DNA of 64,000 bases from contig NZ_CP082918.1 in assembly GCF_019931755.1 (NCBI RefSeq), positions 2,894,001 to 2,958,000 on the forward strand, read 5' to 3'. This stretch comes from Sutcliffiella horikoshii. GTDB lineage: Bacteria; Bacillota; Bacilli; Bacillales; Bacillaceae_I. Under the pieces are notes generated by a model, which had not been told where the DNA came from, made no database searches, and was given only the letters and a program-made list of their open reading frames with translations. Below are positions 8,809 through 21,645 of this stretch, piece after piece. The stretch's first letter is position 1, and each line of letters begins with the position of its first letter. The translations under genes were made by a program, and so were the position numbers.

Positions 8809-9750
8809 TTATTCTTCTTTTTTGGCGATAAATGCCACCCAGTCTTCCATCATCATCGTTTCTTCAATCTTGAAGCCTGATTTGATGAGGGCGTCTTTCA
8901 CTTCTTGCTTTTTCATGCTGATGATTCCAGAAGAAATAAATGTTCCTCCGTTTTCCAACACGCGATAAACATCATCCGTAAAACGGACGATAACTTCTGC
9001 CAAAATATTAGCAACAACAACATCGACTGGTCCTTCTACATTTTTAAGCAAGTTGTTTTGTTTCACCGTCACTGTTGGATGTACTTTATTTAGCTTGATA
9101 TTCAGTTTTGCAGATTCCACTGCCACATCATCTAGATCCAAAGCGAGTACTTCCTTTGCATCTAGCATGGCTGCCGCAATACTTAAAACCCCGGAACCTG
9201 TACCTACATCAATCACTTTATCTTGAGGTTTGACGGTTCTTTCGATCGCTTGAATGCAGAGTACCGTCGTTGGGTGTGTCCCTGTTCCGAAAGCCATCCC
9301 TGGGTCAAGTTCAATGATTTTCTCATCAGAGCTGACTGGTTCATACGTTTCCCAAGTTGGGACGATGGTGAACTTTTCGGAAATTTTCACGGGATTGTAG
9401 TACTTTTTCCATGCCGTTGCCCATTCTTCTTCGTTCACTTCACTGATGGAAATATTGTTTAGGCCAAGATCGATATCATAGACCAAAAGGTTATTGATTG
9501 CATCCTTTATACCTTCCACCGTTTCACCTAAAAAGCTGTTAACAGGAAGGTATGCTTTCATTACGACGCCTTCTTCCGGGTAATCATCTGGATTGAGTTG
9601 GTATATCTCTCCGAATTGATCTTCTCGTTCTTTAGTTAGTTCAAATGGATCCTCTATTACCACCCCGCTTGCACCTGCTTCGTGAAGAATATGGGATATC
9701 GGTTCCACTGCCTCATTTGTTGTATGGATACTAATTTCTGACCATTTCAT
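8809..9750 (-). CDS. prmA: Ribosomal protein L11 methyltransferase
   Basis: 313 residues. N-terminal substrate-recognition domain and C-terminal Rossmann methyltransferase domain with the SAM loop [15 protein letters not shown] (about 180) and the catalytic-site loop NILAEVI. It methylates L11 in the cytoplasm. ATG 9750 is preceded by TTGGAG at nine bases. It lies between dnaJ and rsmE, the usual Firmicute heat-shock operon order. Confidence 0.96.
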   Translation of the reverse strand: MKWSEISIHTTNEAVEPISHILHEAGASGVVIEDPFELTKEREDQFGEIYQLNPDDYPEEGVVMKAYLPVNSFLGETVEGIKDAINNLLVYDIDLGLNNISISEVNEEEWATAWKKYYNPVKISEKFTIVPTWETYEPVSSDEKIIELDPGMAFGTGTHPTTVLCIQAIERTVKPQDKVIDVGTGSGVLSIAAAMLDAKEVLALDLDDVAVESAKLNIKLNKVHPTVTVKQNNLLKNVEGPVDVVVANILAEVIVRFTDDVYRVLENGGTFISSGIISMKKQEVKDALIKSGFKIEETMMMEDWVAFIAKKEE

Positions 9751-9795
9751 ACATACCAACTCCAATCCTAGCTTAATGAAAGCTATTGATACTTT

Positions 9796-10923
9796 TTATT
9801 CACCTTTTAGGACACGTTTCACTTTTGAGAAAAAGCTATCTTCTTGTTCGTCCGGAGCTTGCCCGCTAGTTTCAGCAAATTCACGGATTAATTGTTTTTG
9901 TTTCTCTGATAGTTTTGTAGGGGTGATCACTCTGATCTTGATATGTTGATCCCCTTGACCATAACCACGAACATTGGCAATTCCCTTGCCTTTTAGGCGG
10001 AAGTTAGTGCCAGTTTGTGTTCCGGCCGGTACTTTCAGCTTCACTTTACCATGCAGCGTTGGAACTTCTACTTCATCCCCAAGTGCAGCCTGCGCAAAAG
10101 TAATCGGCATTTCGCAATATACATCATCGCCGTCACGCTCAAAGAATTCGTGTCTACGAACATGGAAGACTACATACAAGTCTCCGGCAGGTCCGCCGTT
10201 CACTCCAGCTTCCCCTTTACCTGCTACGCGCAATTGTTGTCCTTCGTCCACACCTGCAGGGATGTTGACTTTGATTGTATTGCGTTTTTTCACACGGCCT
10301 GCGCCATGGCACGTTGTACATTTGTTAGGGATGGATTTCCCGGAGCCATTACATTTGGAACAAGTTCTTCTGTTAACGATTCGTCCAAACGGCGTGTTTT
10401 GTTCTACACTTTCCTGACCTGTTCCACGACATTGAGAACAAGTTTCTACTTTCGTACCAGGCTTTGCACCTGTTCCTGTACAAGTATCACATGTTTCTTC
10501 CACAGGAATCTCAATGGTTGTTTCTTTTCCGAATGCTGCTTCTTCAAAAGAAAGGGTCATTGTATATTGAAGATCTGCACCTTGTCTTGGAGCGTTTGGA
10601 TCACGACGTCTTCTTCCGCCGCCTTGACCGCCGAAAAATGTTTCAAAAATATCCTCAAATCCGAAGCCGCCTTCAAATCCACCGCCGCCTCCAAAGCCTT
10701 GGTTAGGATCAGTATGTCCAAATTGGTCATAGTGCGCTTTCTTTTGGTCGTCGCTTAGTACTTCGTAAGCTTCTTTGATTTCTTTAAATTTGTCCGCTGC
10801 ATCGTCTGCTTTATTGATGTCCGGATGGTATTGTTTGGATAGCTTTCTGTAAGCTTTCTTTATTTCATCTTTCGACGCGCTTTTACTGACGCCAAGCACT
10901 TCATAGTAATCGCGTTTACTCAT
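9796..10923 (-). CDS. dnaJ: Hsp40 chaperone DnaJ
   Basis: 375 residues: J-domain with HPD at 33-35, a Gly/Phe-rich linker (about 75-100), four CxxCxGxG zinc motifs (about 145-215), then two beta-sandwich substrate domains. It delivers unfolded proteins to DnaK and stimulates its ATPase. A 320-bp gap holding a terminator-like hairpin and a dispersed repeat separates it from dnaK. Confidence 0.98.
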   Translation of the reverse strand: MSKRDYYEVLGVSKSASKDEIKKAYRKLSKQYHPDINKADDAADKFKEIKEAYEVLSDDQKKAHYDQFGHTDPNQGFGGGGGFEGGFGFEDIFETFFGGQGGGRRRRDPNAPRQGADLQYTMTLSFEEAAFGKETTIEIPVEETCDTCTGTGAKPGTKVETCSQCRGTGQESVEQNTPFGRIVNRRTCSKCNGSGKSIPNKCTTCHGAGRVKKRNTIKVNIPAGVDEGQQLRVAGKGEAGVNGGPAGDLYVVFHVRRHEFFERDGDDVYCEMPITFAQAALGDEVEVPTLHGKVKLKVPAGTQTGTNFRLKGKGIANVRGYGQGDQHIKIRVITPTKLSEKQKQLIREFAETSGQAPDEQEDSFFSKVKRVLKGE

Positions 10924-11029
10924 TAAATACCCACTCCCGTTTCATTCACATAAAGGTTATTGTATCACCTGAAAGAGGGAAAAAGCAATAAAAGTTATAT
11001 GCTTTAACCTCCGATAACTCCTTGGCACC

Positions 11030-11145
11030 TTCCGTTTCAGGTGGTCGCTTTCCGCGGGGCGGTGCTTGAGCCTCCTCACTTCGTTGCGGGGTCTCAAGCT
11101 ACCGCTACTTCCCCGCAGGAGTCGACCACCTTACACTCCAGGCAC
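11030..11145. repeat. Dispersed palindromic intergenic element, copy 1
   Basis: GC-rich element in the dnaK-dnaJ gap. Inner inverted repeat AGGTGGTCG / CGACCACCT (11039-11047 and 11123-11131). It shares CGCTTTCCGCGGGGC, TTGAGCCTCCTC, GCGGGGTCTCAA and CCCCGCAGGAGTC with the copies at 13144, 35533 and 45279. This copy lacks the outer TGTTGATT arms. Confidence 0.85.
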
Positions 11146-11174
11146 CAAGGGATGATTCCTTTTCCTCCTTACAT

Positions 11175-11212
11175 AAAAAGAAAGCCAAAGCCATGGCTTC
11201 GACTTTCTTTTT
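11175..11212 (-). terminator. Hairpin terminator after dnaK
   Basis: AAAAAGAAAG.CGAAGCC / GGCTTTGGCTTTCTTTTT on the minus strand with T-run, 32 bp past the dnaK stop. It probably attenuates read-through into dnaJ, lowering dnaJ relative to dnaK. Confidence 0.7.
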
Positions 11213-11243
11213 ATCTTTATCAGAAAAGCCCTAGGACTTTATC

Positions 11244-13121
<1,878 letters not shown>

Positions 13122-13143
13122 TTATTTTTAGATTCGTGTTAAC

Positions 13144-13268
13144 TGTTGATTTCCGTTGCAGGCACTCGCTTTCCGCGGGGCGACCTTGAGCCTCCTCGTT
13201 TCACTGCGGGGTCTCAACATTGTCGCTACTCCCCCGCAGGAGTCTCGTGCCTTCCACTACAATCAACA
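13144..13268. repeat. Dispersed palindromic intergenic element, copy 2
   Basis: Fills the grpE-dnaK gap. Outer arms TGTTGAT (13144) and ATCAACA (13262-13268); inner arms GGCAC / GTGCC; core blocks as in copy 1. Same orientation as copy 1. Confidence 0.88.
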
Positions 13269-13270
13269 AG

Positions 13271-13828
13271 TTACTGCTTTACTTTTACCATGGATGGGCG
13301 GATGACGCGGTCTTTGAGCTTATACCCTTTTTGGAATTCTTCTAAAACAGTGTTGGATTCCGCTTCTCCCTCTTCCACCTGCATGACTGCCTGGTGTAGG
13401 TGTGGATCGAATGACTGTCCAACTGCTTCAATGGATTCTAGCCCTTCAGATTTTAGTGCTTCCACTAACTGACGGTGCACCATTTCCATGCCTTGTAAAA
13501 ATGTTTTGATTTTCTCATCCTCTGATTCTACTTTAAGCGCACGCTCAAAGTTATCAAGAGCAGGAAGTATATCTGTAACAAGATTTTGTGCACGGTATTT
13601 CTGTGCAGCCTCTTGGTCAAGTCTCACACGACGACGGTAGTTATCAAAATCGGCTTGTAAGCGAAGCAGGCGGTTTTCCGACTCCTCAAGCTTAGCTTCT
13701 AATTCAGAAATTTTTTGTTGTTCTGCAGAAACTTCAACTTCTTCTACTTTTTCCGTCGTTTCTTCTGTTTCCTCTGTTGATACTTCTTCATTTTCAACTG
13801 TTGCTTGTTCGTTGTTCTCGTTTACCAA
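13271..13828 (-). CDS. grpE: Nucleotide exchange factor GrpE
   Basis: 185 residues. Acidic, Glu-rich N-terminal region (1-50), long dimerising coiled-coil with [17 protein letters not shown], and the C-terminal beta domain ending [12 protein letters not shown]. It releases ADP from DnaK. The start is TTG 13828: GGGAGGTG lies six bases upstream, while longer in-frame starts overlap hrcA-side sequence without a site. Follows hrcA by 93 bp. Confidence 0.96.
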   Translation of the reverse strand: MVNENNEQATVENEEVSTEETEETTEKVEEVEVSAEQQKISELEAKLEESENRLLRLQADFDNYRRRVRLDQEAAQKYRAQNLVTDILPALDNFERALKVESEDEKIKTFLQGMEMVHRQLVEALKSEGLESIEAVGQSFDPHLHQAVMQVEEGEAESNTVLEEFQKGYKLKDRVIRPSMVKVKQ

Positions 13829-13921
13829 TGGTTTCACCTCCCTCAAAGTGTAAAAATCATGATGTTTTTGCATGGTGATAGGACGGAGCAAGAACTCCAT
13901 CCTCTAACAATATTTCCATGC

Positions 13922-14953
13922 TCAGTCCTTTTGATACAGTTTATTGACCGCCTGTGATAGGTCAGAACTGACAAGTTGCAAGAGACTGACCACACGCGAA
14001 TATTCCATTCTGGTCGGACCAAGCAAAGCGATCGTGCCAAGCTGTTCGGGTCCGATGGAATAACTGGCTGAAATGATGCTGCAGCCCTCCATCCCAGGAA
14101 TATTATTCTCACTGCCTATCTTTATATGGATGCCAGCTTCTTTTGCACGAATATGCTGAGACAAATCCTTGCCTTGGTCTATCAATAACATCAATGAACG
14201 AATCTTGTTGATGTCATTAAATTCGGGTTGGGCAAGCATGTTCGTTTTGCCCCCGAAAAACACCCTATCCTTTTCTTCCATGTAAAGAGTGGAACTTAAG
14301 GATTGCAGTATATTTTCGTAGTTTCCGATATGAGACCTTAACAAGGTTGCCACTTCTTTATAAAGCTTGTTGATAAGCTCTGAGAGAGGCACTCCGACTA
14401 AGCGTTCATTTAAAATATTGACCATTTTTTGTATATCGGATGAGTCCATGGTGGCAGGAAACGAAAACATTCGATTTTCCACATGGCCTGTATCCGTCAC
14501 AATGATGGCAACTGCCTGTTCTGCATTAATTGGGATAATTTGAAGGTTTTTAAGCCTGTGATCCCGTACACCCGGTCCAAGGACAATGGATGTGTATTTG
14601 GTCAGATCAGAAAGAATCTGGGCTGATTTTTGAACAGTTTTTTCTAGTTCATATATTTGCTCACGAAAGATGGATTTAATTTCAAATACATCCCTTTTTG
14701 TCAGCCTTTCAGGAGAAAGCAGGTGATCCACATAATAGCGGTACCCTTTTTCTGACGGGACTCTTCCTGAGGAAGTATGAGTTTTTTCAATAAATCCTAA
14801 TTCCTCCAAATCTGCCATCTCGTTTCGGATAGTGGCTGAACTGAACGAAATTTCATCTTTCTTCGAGAGCGTTCTGGAGCCAACAGGTTGTGCAGATCGG
14901 ATAAAGTCGTCAATTATGACTTGCAATACTAACAACTGTCGTTCTGTAAGCAC
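13922..14953 (-). CDS. hrcA: Heat-inducible transcription repressor HrcA
   Basis: 343 residues: N-terminal winged helix ([16 protein letters not shown] ... [22 protein letters not shown]) and a GAF-like dimerisation domain with the family tail [13 protein letters not shown]. Start is GTG 14953, seven bases after AGAGGTG. HrcA binds CIRCE (14969-14995) in front of its own gene and needs GroE to stay active, so the operon is self-regulated. First gene of hrcA-grpE-dnaK-dnaJ-prmA-rsmE-mtaB. Confidence 0.98.
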   Translation of the reverse strand: MLTERQLLVLQVIIDDFIRSAQPVGSRTLSKKDEISFSSATIRNEMADLEELGFIEKTHTSSGRVPSEKGYRYYVDHLLSPERLTKRDVFEIKSIFREQIYELEKTVQKSAQILSDLTKYTSIVLGPGVRDHRLKNLQIIPINAEQAVAIIVTDTGHVENRMFSFPATMDSSDIQKMVNILNERLVGVPLSELINKLYKEVATLLRSHIGNYENILQSLSSTLYMEEKDRVFFGGKTNMLAQPEFNDINKIRSLMLLIDQGKDLSQHIRAKEAGIHIKIGSENNIPGMEGCSIISASYSIGPEQLGTIALLGPTRMEYSRVVSLLQLVSSDLSQAVNKLYQKD

Positions 14954-14968
14954 TCAGCATCACCTCTG

Positions 14969-14995
14969 TTAGCACTCCTATTCATCGAGTGCTAA
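14969..14995 (-). promoter_or_regulatory. CIRCE operator (HrcA binding site)
   Basis: Exact consensus TTAGCACTC-N9-GAGTGCTAA, 16 bp upstream of the hrcA start codon and just downstream of the promoter at 15006-15034. Confidence 0.98.
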
Positions 14996-15005
14996 TTCTA
15001 TAAAT

Positions 15006-15034
15006 AAATTACCAAATACCTATTCACATGTCAA
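15006..15034 (-). promoter_or_regulatory. Sigma-A promoter of the hrcA operon
   Basis: Minus-strand perfect TTGACA (15034-15029), 17-bp spacer, TAATTT (15011-15006). It begins one base past the hemW stop codon; CIRCE follows. Confidence 0.85.
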
Positions 15035-16174
15035 TCAGATCGCACCAATAAAAGCTTGAAAAACTTCATTCCCAAGAAATTTCCCTTTTTTTGTTAAACG
15101 GATAAAGTCTCCTCGCTGTTCCAAAAGCCCTTTTTGAATGTTTTCTTCAATCGGCCCTTTAAGAATATTTAGCATCTCTGCGTCGAATTTTCGTTCAAAT
15201 CTAGAGATAGAAACTCCTTGTGTCTTGCGTAAGCCTAAGAACATCTCTTCTTCGATTCTTTCTTCTCTTGTCACCACATGTTCCTCTTTATAAGGAAATC
15301 CAGTCTCACTGATGGAATCCATATATTTCTTCAGTGGTCCATGGTTTGCACGGCGAACACCTTCTGTATAACTGTGAGCACCCGCTCCGATTCCGTAATA
15401 GGACTCATTATCCCAGTATGTGAGATTGTGCTTGCTCTCATAACCTTCCTTGGCAAAATTTGATATTTCATACTGGTGGTACCCATGCTTTTCCATTTCA
15501 TTCAAAAGAACATCATACATGCTGGTTTCTTCCTCTTGAGTCGGAAGCGGGAGTTTCCCCTTACTCATCAGATTATAGAACACCGTTTTCGGTTCAATAA
15601 TCAACGAGTAGGCAGAGTAGTGTTCCATTCCAAGGGAAAATGCCGTATAAAGGGTATCCTGAAAATCCTCCACCGTTTGATCGGGAAGGCTGTATATGAG
15701 ATCCACACTAATATTATCAAAGCCAGCTTCTCTGGCATGCTCGATCGATTTAAAAACATCCGTTTTACGATGAGATCTTCCTATTCTTTTCAAGAGGTCA
15801 TCATTAAAGCTTTGAACGCCAAAACTTAGGCGATTTACCCCGCCCTCTTTTAATAACCGCAGCTTCTCAAGAGATAAATCTCCAGGATTTGCTTCAAAGG
15901 TATATTCTATGTCAGGCACCACATCAAAGTTTCGTTGAATGGATTCCAATAGGTAGGATAACTGCTTTTGGTTTAAAGCCGTCGGAGTTCCACCTCCAAC
16001 AAAGATGGTTTCCAAATGTTGAGTCGGAAAACGATCTATTGTATTTTTCATTTCCACATCCATGAACTCCAAATAGGCATCCACTGGCTGATTTTTTAGA
16101 AAAACTTTATTAAAATCGCAATAATGACAAATATGCTCACAAAATGGAATATGGATATAGGCTGATTTAATCAC
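15035..16174 (-). CDS. hemW: Radical-SAM heme chaperone HemW
   Basis: 379 residues beginning IKSAYIHIPFC with the radical-SAM cluster C-X3-C-X2-C (Cys12, Cys16, Cys19) followed by Asp-Phe-Asn, which marks HemW rather than coproporphyrinogen dehydrogenase HemN. HemW carries heme to respiratory enzymes; older records call it HemN-like. Two GTG codons are possible starts, 16183 and 16174; GAAAG lies ten bases before 16174, so I prefer it. Terminator at 16233 separates it from lepA. Confidence 0.92.
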   Translation of the reverse strand: MIKSAYIHIPFCEHICHYCDFNKVFLKNQPVDAYLEFMDVEMKNTIDRFPTQHLETIFVGGGTPTALNQKQLSYLLESIQRNFDVVPDIEYTFEANPGDLSLEKLRLLKEGGVNRLSFGVQSFNDDLLKRIGRSHRKTDVFKSIEHAREAGFDNISVDLIYSLPDQTVEDFQDTLYTAFSLGMEHYSAYSLIIEPKTVFYNLMSKGKLPLPTQEEETSMYDVLLNEMEKHGYHQYEISNFAKEGYESKHNLTYWDNESYYGIGAGAHSYTEGVRRANHGPLKKYMDSISETGFPYKEEHVVTREERIEEEMFLGLRKTQGVSISRFERKFDAEMLNILKGPIEENIQKGLLEQRGDFIRLTKKGKFLGNEVFQAFIGAI

Positions 16175-16232
16175 AACAATCACACTTTCATTAAATAGTA
16201 TCTAAACTATAGCACAGGCATTTCCATTATGA

Positions 16233-16260
16233 AAAAATACCGCATCTCTGCGGTATTTTT
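16233..16260 (-). terminator. Intrinsic terminator after lepA
   Basis: Perfect 12-bp stem AAAAATACCGCA / TGCGGTATTTTT with loop TCTC, T-run on both strands. Confidence 0.9.
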
Positions 16261-16282
16261 CGACTATAGCTTAATTAATCTA

Positions 16283-18118
16283 TCACTTTTTCTTCGCTGC
16301 ATCGTCCATTTTCAGGACCGCCATGAACGCTTCTTGTGGCACTTCAACAGAACCAACCTGTTTCATACGTTTTTTACCTTCTTTTTGCTTATCTAAAAGC
16401 TTACGTTTACGTGAAATATCTCCACCGTAACATTTGGCAAGAACGTTCTTCCCCATCGATTTAATCGTTGACCTAGCGATAATTTTTTGACCTACTGCAG
16501 CTTGGATTGGAACCTCAAACTGTTGTCTTGGTATAAGTTCCTTTAATTTCTCCACGATTATTTTTCCGCGGTCGTAGGCAGAATCGTTATGAACAATAAA
16601 GGATAGTGCATCCACTTTTTCAGCATTTAGAAGAATATCCATCTTCACAAGTTTGGAAGGCTTGTACCCAATCAACTCATAATCAAAGGAGGCATACCCT
16701 TTTGTATTCGATTTTAATTGGTCAAAAAAGTCATATACGATTTCAGCTAATGGAATTTCATAAACGATACTCACTCGAATATCATCGAGATATTGCATAT
16801 CAATAAAGTTTCCACGCTTATCCTGGCAAAGCTCCATAACTGCTCCAACATATTCGTTTGGAACCATCACTGTTGCTTTCACATAAGGCTCTTCCACACG
16901 ATCAATCGTTTGTGGATCAGGCATATTTGATGGATTATCTACACTCAGCTCTGTTCCATCCGTTAAATGTACCTGGTAAATAACAGACGGGGCTGTCGTA
17001 ATTAAATCAATATTAAATTCTCGCTCGATACGTTCCTGAATGATTTCCATATGAAGCAATCCCAAGAAGCCACAACGGAAACCAAAGCCTAACGCTTGTG
17101 ATGTTTCAGGTTCGTATTGTAGTGCAGAATCATTAAGTTCCAGTTTTTCCAATGCATCACGAAGATCATTGAATTTAGCTGAATCAATTGGGTAAAGTCC
17201 GCAGTATACCATTGGATTTAATTTTCGGTAACCTGGAAGCGGTGTAACAGCACCATTCTTCGCACTCGTGATTGTATCACCAACACGAGTATCGCCAACG
17301 TTTTTGATAGCAGCAGTTAAGAAGCCTACATCACCGACTGTCAGTTCATCCAGCATCACCGCTTTCGGTGTGAATACACCTACTTCGTTAACCTCGAACT
17401 CTTTTCCCGTTGCCATCATTTTGATTTTATCGCCAATCTTAACTGTACCATGCATTACCCTAATGTAAGCGACAACTCCACGGTATGGGTCAAATAAGCT
17501 ATCAAAAATAAGTGCTTGCAAAGGTGCATCAGGATCACCTTGTGGCGCAGGAATCCTCTCGACAGCCTGCTCTAAAATATCTTCAATACCAATGCCTGCC
17601 TTCGCACTAGCTAAAACTGCATCAGATGCATCCAAGCCAATAACATCCTCTATTTCTTGGCGAACACGCTCTGGCTCTGCACTAGGCAAGTCTATCTTAT
17701 TAATAACTGGCATAATTTCCAGATTGTTGTCTAATGCCAAATAAACGTTTGCAAGCGTTTGGGCTTCAATACCTTGCGCTGCATCTACCACTAGAATGGC
17801 ACCTTCACATGCGGCTAAACTACGGGAAACCTCATATGTAAAATCGACGTGTCCAGGCGTATCAATAAGATGGAAAATATATTCTTCGCCATCATTTGCT
17901 TTATATCGTAATTGAACGGCATTCAATTTAATGGTAATCCCGCGTTCACGTTCAAGGTCCATGGAATCAAGCAATTGATTCTTCATTTCCCTTTGTGTCA
18001 ATGCAGACGTTTTTTCTAAAATACGGTCTGCTAATGTTGATTTCCCATGGTCAATATGGGCGATGATGGAAAAGTTTCTTATCTTTGATTGTCGTTTTAA
18101 CCGTTCTTCTCTGTTCAT
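16283..18118 (-). CDS. lepA: Elongation factor 4 (back-translocating GTPase)
   Basis: 611 residues. G-domain motifs [17 protein letters not shown] and NKIDLP in the first 150 residues, EF-G-like domains II, III and V, and the LepA-specific C-terminal domain with [14 protein letters not shown]. It acts on ribosomes to remobilise stalled or misassembled particles. ATG 18118 follows AGGAGTG by nine bases; upstream in-frame codons are excluded by this site. Confidence 0.98.
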   Translation of the reverse strand: MNREERLKRQSKIRNFSIIAHIDHGKSTLADRILEKTSALTQREMKNQLLDSMDLERERGITIKLNAVQLRYKANDGEEYIFHLIDTPGHVDFTYEVSRSLAACEGAILVVDAAQGIEAQTLANVYLALDNNLEIMPVINKIDLPSAEPERVRQEIEDVIGLDASDAVLASAKAGIGIEDILEQAVERIPAPQGDPDAPLQALIFDSLFDPYRGVVAYIRVMHGTVKIGDKIKMMATGKEFEVNEVGVFTPKAVMLDELTVGDVGFLTAAIKNVGDTRVGDTITSAKNGAVTPLPGYRKLNPMVYCGLYPIDSAKFNDLRDALEKLELNDSALQYEPETSQALGFGFRCGFLGLLHMEIIQERIEREFNIDLITTAPSVIYQVHLTDGTELSVDNPSNMPDPQTIDRVEEPYVKATVMVPNEYVGAVMELCQDKRGNFIDMQYLDDIRVSIVYEIPLAEIVYDFFDQLKSNTKGYASFDYELIGYKPSKLVKMDILLNAEKVDALSFIVHNDSAYDRGKIIVEKLKELIPRQQFEVPIQAAVGQKIIARSTIKSMGKNVLAKCYGGDISRKRKLLDKQKEGKKRMKQVGSVEVPQEAFMAVLKMDDAAKKK

Positions 18119-18222
18119 TATCTGTTTCACTCCTACACTTTCGGCAACGTACACTATTTCTGATTATATCAATACAGACAAGAAGATTCAATGAAATTTG
18201 AAGGGTTTGGTTTTTCACAGAT

Positions 18223-18283
18223 AAAAAGAAGCTCCCACCTAGGATGTTGGAGGACTCCTGAATGATGGAAGCTTTTACTTTTT
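18223..18283 (-). terminator. Terminator after yqxA
   Basis: Long hairpin with AAAAGCTTCC / GGGAGCTTCTTTTT arms on the minus strand, just past the yqxA stop and before lepA. Confidence 0.6.
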
Positions 18284-18286
18284 ATA

Positions 18287-18637
18287 TTATCCCGTTTTCT
18301 CTTCTACCGTATCTTGAACTTTGTTGAAAAGTCCGCTCATTAGACCAGAGACTCCGTCTGCTAGTTTTTTCCCAGCAGATGAGAAAACGTTGTATGCTTT
18401 GATGCCTTCAAGCTTTTCTTGTTTTTCTTTCATATCCTGAGAATCCAGTTGACGACCCAAGATGGTTCCATTATAGCCTTCAGCCGTTTCCGCTACACGA
18501 AAGGCTTCTCCTTGAAAGGCGGGGTCATCATATCCCTTCATTTTCCGCATCCCATCATTGGCCTGTTGCATTCCCAAAAGCACTCCAAGAAATAGCACAA
18601 GGGAAATGAATAAACATTTTACCATAAACCTCTTCAT
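18287..18637 (-). CDS. yqxA: YqxA family protein (DUF3679)
   Basis: 116 residues: one N-terminal membrane segment (residues 6-22, KCLFISLVLFLGVLLGM) and a charged extracytoplasmic part. Function unknown. It follows spoIIP by 25 bp, the same position as yqxA in B. subtilis, so it is probably expressed with spoIIP in the mother cell. Confidence 0.88.
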   Translation of the reverse strand: MKRFMVKCLFISLVLFLGVLLGMQQANDGMRKMKGYDDPAFQGEAFRVAETAEGYNGTILGRQLDSQDMKEKQEKLEGIKAYNVFSSAGKKLADGVSGLMSGLFNKVQDTVEEKTG

Positions 18638-18662
18638 CGCACTTTCAGCTCCTATCTATTTA

Positions 18663-19853
18663 TCATTGTGCGTCCCCTTCAGGCTCTCCGTCTACCTTTT
18701 CTGCCTGCCAGTAGATTTCACCGAAAACTTCAGCAAAAATCTCCAGGGTACGGTTCATCTCTTCAAACGTATTATCTACTCCCCCAACCTCTATCAGCAT
18801 GGAATTAGGAGATAAATCTTGATTATAGATGCCATTACGAGTTTCGACAGCCGGAGGTACAAATATACCTTTACTTAAACCAGGGTGCAGCTTCTCTAAT
18901 TTATTGTGGATCTGTTCAGCCAAGTATTGGTTCTTTTCATAGTTTTGATTTTTCTTCCCTATGACAAAATAAAGTCGGGCATGCGGGACGCCGTTAATAT
19001 CCATAGTGGTACTTTTCCTTCTACCGGAGTCTCGGTGAACGTCAATCAGGTAATTGATGTCTTGGTTGCCTGCCATTGCCTCTTCCACAATTGGACGGGT
19101 CACATCATAGGACTGTCCATACACCCAACCTCTATTTTTTAAAGCCAAAGCCGTATCGGTAGTATCTATGTCCGTTCCGATTCCGCGCTGAATCAATTCT
19201 TCCTGAAGCTTTTTGCCAAGCCTCGTTACATTGACTTCAGGGTGACTCGCAGCATTCGGACTTGTCACGCCTTCCAAATACGGCAAAAACGATTCCCTTG
19301 AGTGAGAATGATAGATAAAAACGGTCCGCTTATCTCCCGTTGTCTGCGCAGGAGGCGGCGTATCCTCACCCTCTTCTTCCTCCTCTAACTCAATGATGGA
19401 AGCTTGTCTCTCTTCTAGCAACACTTCCATGGGAGGCGATGATTCCACTGGCATATCTGTATAATTGACTCCAGATCCTGCTACAAGAATTTCTCCGTCA
19501 TAATGAGCAAAACCCGGGATTTCGTTTCGAATAAGGCTTCGCGGGTCATCAAGGTTGAGACTTGTCGTGAGTTCAAACAAAGCGGAAGCATAGTTCGGCG
19601 CCTTTGCCTCACTTGAAAGACCTTGTGTAAAATAAGCATTTGTATAACCGAATATATGTAACAGCGACTCCCCTGAGAATCGTTTGGAGAACTCATGGAT
19701 GGAGCTTGAGCTGACTCGATATTCTGGTTTAAGAGAGGTCATGACACCGGATACCGCAAAGACGAGTATAAATCCTAAGATCACTGCTACGACTGATTTT
19801 TTTAAGCTTGTCCCATTTAATATTACGATGCGTGAGGAGCGGTAGCCCTTCAT
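18663..19853 (-). CDS. spoIIP: Stage II sporulation protein P (amidase/endopeptidase)
   Basis: 396 residues. Membrane anchor at about 18-42, linker, then a C-terminal cell-wall hydrolase domain with zinc-site motifs YHSHSRES, DVHRDSGRR and IEVGGVDNT. With SpoIID and SpoIIM it digests septal peptidoglycan during engulfment. It contains an acidic Glu-rich loop near residues 150-165. Lies downstream of gpr with 69 bp between, as in B. subtilis. Confidence 0.96.
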   Translation of the reverse strand: MKGYRSSRIVILNGTSLKKSVVAVILGFILVFAVSGVMTSLKPEYRVSSSSIHEFSKRFSGESLLHIFGYTNAYFTQGLSSEAKAPNYASALFELTTSLNLDDPRSLIRNEIPGFAHYDGEILVAGSGVNYTDMPVESSPPMEVLLEERQASIIELEEEEEGEDTPPPAQTTGDKRTVFIYHSHSRESFLPYLEGVTSPNAASHPEVNVTRLGKKLQEELIQRGIGTDIDTTDTALALKNRGWVYGQSYDVTRPIVEEAMAGNQDINYLIDVHRDSGRRKSTTMDINGVPHARLYFVIGKKNQNYEKNQYLAEQIHNKLEKLHPGLSKGIFVPPAVETRNGIYNQDLSPNSMLIEVGGVDNTFEEMNRTLEIFAEVFGEIYWQAEKVDGEPEGDAQ

Positions 19854-19922
19854 TTTCTCACCCTTTCACATACTTGTTGCTACTATATGTATGCGAAAGG
19901 GGGAAAAGTAGAACTATGACTC

Positions 19923-21119
19923 TTAGTGTGTATATGCATCTACATTATCCTGGTTCACATGATAATGCAGGGCAGCATTCAAACCTTCTGCCACGACATT
20001 TGCCATATCTTCTATAAAATCATCTACTTCTTTTGGTGTTACCATCAGATTATGACCTAGCGGAGAGAGAACTTCGTGAATTAATCTACGCTTCTCCTCT
20101 TCCTCAAGCGTCCCCACGATTCCAAGGAAGTTTTTGCGATGTTCTTCCCCTGGCAGGTCCTCTTCCGTAAGCGTCCTTTTTTCCCCGAACGTCATCCCTG
20201 CAGGCGCAAGGGACCTTGAAGGACTGTCTCCTTCTCTCATTTCTTTACCAAAATGCTTCAAGATGAAATCAATCGTATCACTGGCCATCGAAACTGCGTC
20301 TACCACCGTTGGAATACCAATAGCAATCACCGGAATTCCTAGTGTTTCTATACTAAGCTCTTTACGTTTGTTGCCCACCCCTGATCCGGGATGAATGCCT
20401 GAATCGGAAATCTGGATGGTCGCATTTACTCGTTCAATGGACCTTGCAGCCAATGCATCAATGGCAATGACAAAATCAGGTTTTGATTGCTCCACCACAC
20501 CGACGATGATGTCACTTGTTTCAATACCTGTAATCCCCATTACACCAGGGATAATCGCACTTACCGGCCTAAACCCATCTTGTACCGACTCAGGCTGAAG
20601 CTTGAAAAGATGTCTCGTTATTAATAAATTTTCACAAACTAAAGGACCAAGGGCATCAGGGGTAACATTGGTATTTCCCAGTCCTACTACTAAACAGCTT
20701 GCATCCTTGGAAATATTAAGCGAGTTCAAAAACGCACTAAATTCTTTTGCAAAAACCTCTTCTACTTTCTTTTGAAGGTCACTGTCCTTCTGGCGGATAC
20801 CCACAGTTTCAAGTGTGAGGTAGTTTCCCGGCTTCTTTCCAGTCATCTCTGCCCCTTTGTCAGAGATAGTGACGGTCGTGATATTCACTCCATCTGTTTG
20901 CCTTTCCTTTACCACTACGCCTTCAATCGCTGAAACTGGTTGTGCTGATTTTTGGTTGTTTTCGTTGGTTTGATTGTTTGCATTTGTTTGGTTTTGTGCA
21001 TTCTGATTCGTTCCATTTTGACGATTTTGTTTTTCTATAGCCATCTGGTTGGCTTCAATTGCCAAATCCGTTCTTACTTCATATTTACTTAAATCCAAAG
21101 GTTGTTGTGGTTGAGTCAT
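19923..21119 (-). CDS. gpr: Germination protease GPR
   Basis: 398 residues, somewhat longer than usual (about 370). Conserved GPR blocks: KYEVRTDLA near the autoprocessing region, [41 protein letters not shown] and PAGMTFG. GPR is made as a zymogen in the forespore and degrades small acid-soluble proteins at germination. Residues 31-57 are an extra Asn/Gln-rich tract (for example [13 protein letters not shown]), just after the conserved N-terminal segment. The start ATG 21119 has GGAGG at ten bases. Divergent from rpsT. Confidence 0.97.
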   Translation of the reverse strand: MTQPQQPLDLSKYEVRTDLAIEANQMAIEKQNRQNGTNQNAQNQTNANNQTNENNQKSAQPVSAIEGVVVKERQTDGVNITTVTISDKGAEMTGKKPGNYLTLETVGIRQKDSDLQKKVEEVFAKEFSAFLNSLNISKDASCLVVGLGNTNVTPDALGPLVCENLLITRHLFKLQPESVQDGFRPVSAIIPGVMGITGIETSDIIVGVVEQSKPDFVIAIDALAARSIERVNATIQISDSGIHPGSGVGNKRKELSIETLGIPVIAIGIPTVVDAVSMASDTIDFILKHFGKEMREGDSPSRSLAPAGMTFGEKRTLTEEDLPGEEHRKNFLGIVGTLEEEEKRRLIHEVLSPLGHNLMVTPKEVDDFIEDMANVVAEGLNAALHYHVNQDNVDAYTH

Positions 21120-21233
21120 CTCTTCATGCCTCCAGCATTGCCAAATTTTAGTTTTATTTTGACCTTACAATCTTTTTTCATGCATAAAAAAACCCGTGAA
21201 AATAACATTCAAGAAAATTCCCTTGACTCCCTA

Positions 21234-21262
21234 TTGCATAATGTTTATGGATTTGATAAAAT
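21234..21262 (+). promoter_or_regulatory. Probable promoter of rpsT
   Basis: TTGCAT (21234-21239), 17-bp spacer, TAAAAT (21257-21262). A TTGACT at 21223 could pair with a weaker -10 ten bases earlier. Confidence 0.55.
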
Positions 21263-21338
21263 ATCACTTGTTCTCATAAGTAAAGAAATGTCGAGTTTTA
21301 TATATTCTCGATCGTTGAATTGTATGGAGGTGAAAGAT

Positions 21339-21605
21339 ATGCCAAACATTAAATCTGCTATCAAACGTGTAAAAACTAACGATGTACGTCGTGCTCATAA
21401 CGCTACTATCAAGTCTTCTATGCGTACTGCTGTGAAGAAAGTAGAAGCTTTTGTTGCTAACAACGATGTTGAAGGTGCAAAAACTGCTTACCTAGAAGCT
21501 GCTAAACGTTTAGACAAAGCTGCGCAAAACGGTATCATCCACAAAAATGCAGCAAACCGTCAAAAATCTCGCCTAGCGAAAAAAGTAAACGGAGCTACTG
21601 CATAA
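21339..21605 (+). CDS. rpsT: 30S ribosomal protein S20
   Basis: 88 residues starting [18 protein letters not shown], an Ala/Lys-rich helical bS20 ending [16 protein letters not shown]. Binds the body of 16S rRNA early in 30S assembly. The true start is ATG 21339, seven bases after GGAGGTG; the frame is open far upstream but without a site. Divergent from gpr, convergent with holA. Confidence 0.98.
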   Translation: MPNIKSAIKRVKTNDVRRAHNATIKSSMRTAVKKVEAFVANNDVEGAKTAYLEAAKRLDKAAQNGIIHKNAANRQKSRLAKKVNGATA

Positions 21606-21611
21606 TAAAAG

Positions 21612-21640
21612 GGCGATCCGGACGGGTCGTTTTTTTATTT
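21612..21640 (+). terminator. Intrinsic terminator of rpsT
   Basis: CGATCC-GGAC-GGGTCG stem followed by seven T residues, just past the rpsT stop. Confidence 0.75.
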
Positions 21641-21645
21641 TTTGT

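Noticed and set aside
10015..10758. Long plus-strand frame antisense to dnaJ
   Set aside because: dnaJ is certain from domain motifs over the same bases; the antisense frame has no family resemblance or start site.
21102..21338. N-terminal extension of rpsT
   Set aside because: The frame is open but bS20 starts at MPNIKSA, and GGAGGTG lies directly before ATG 21339.
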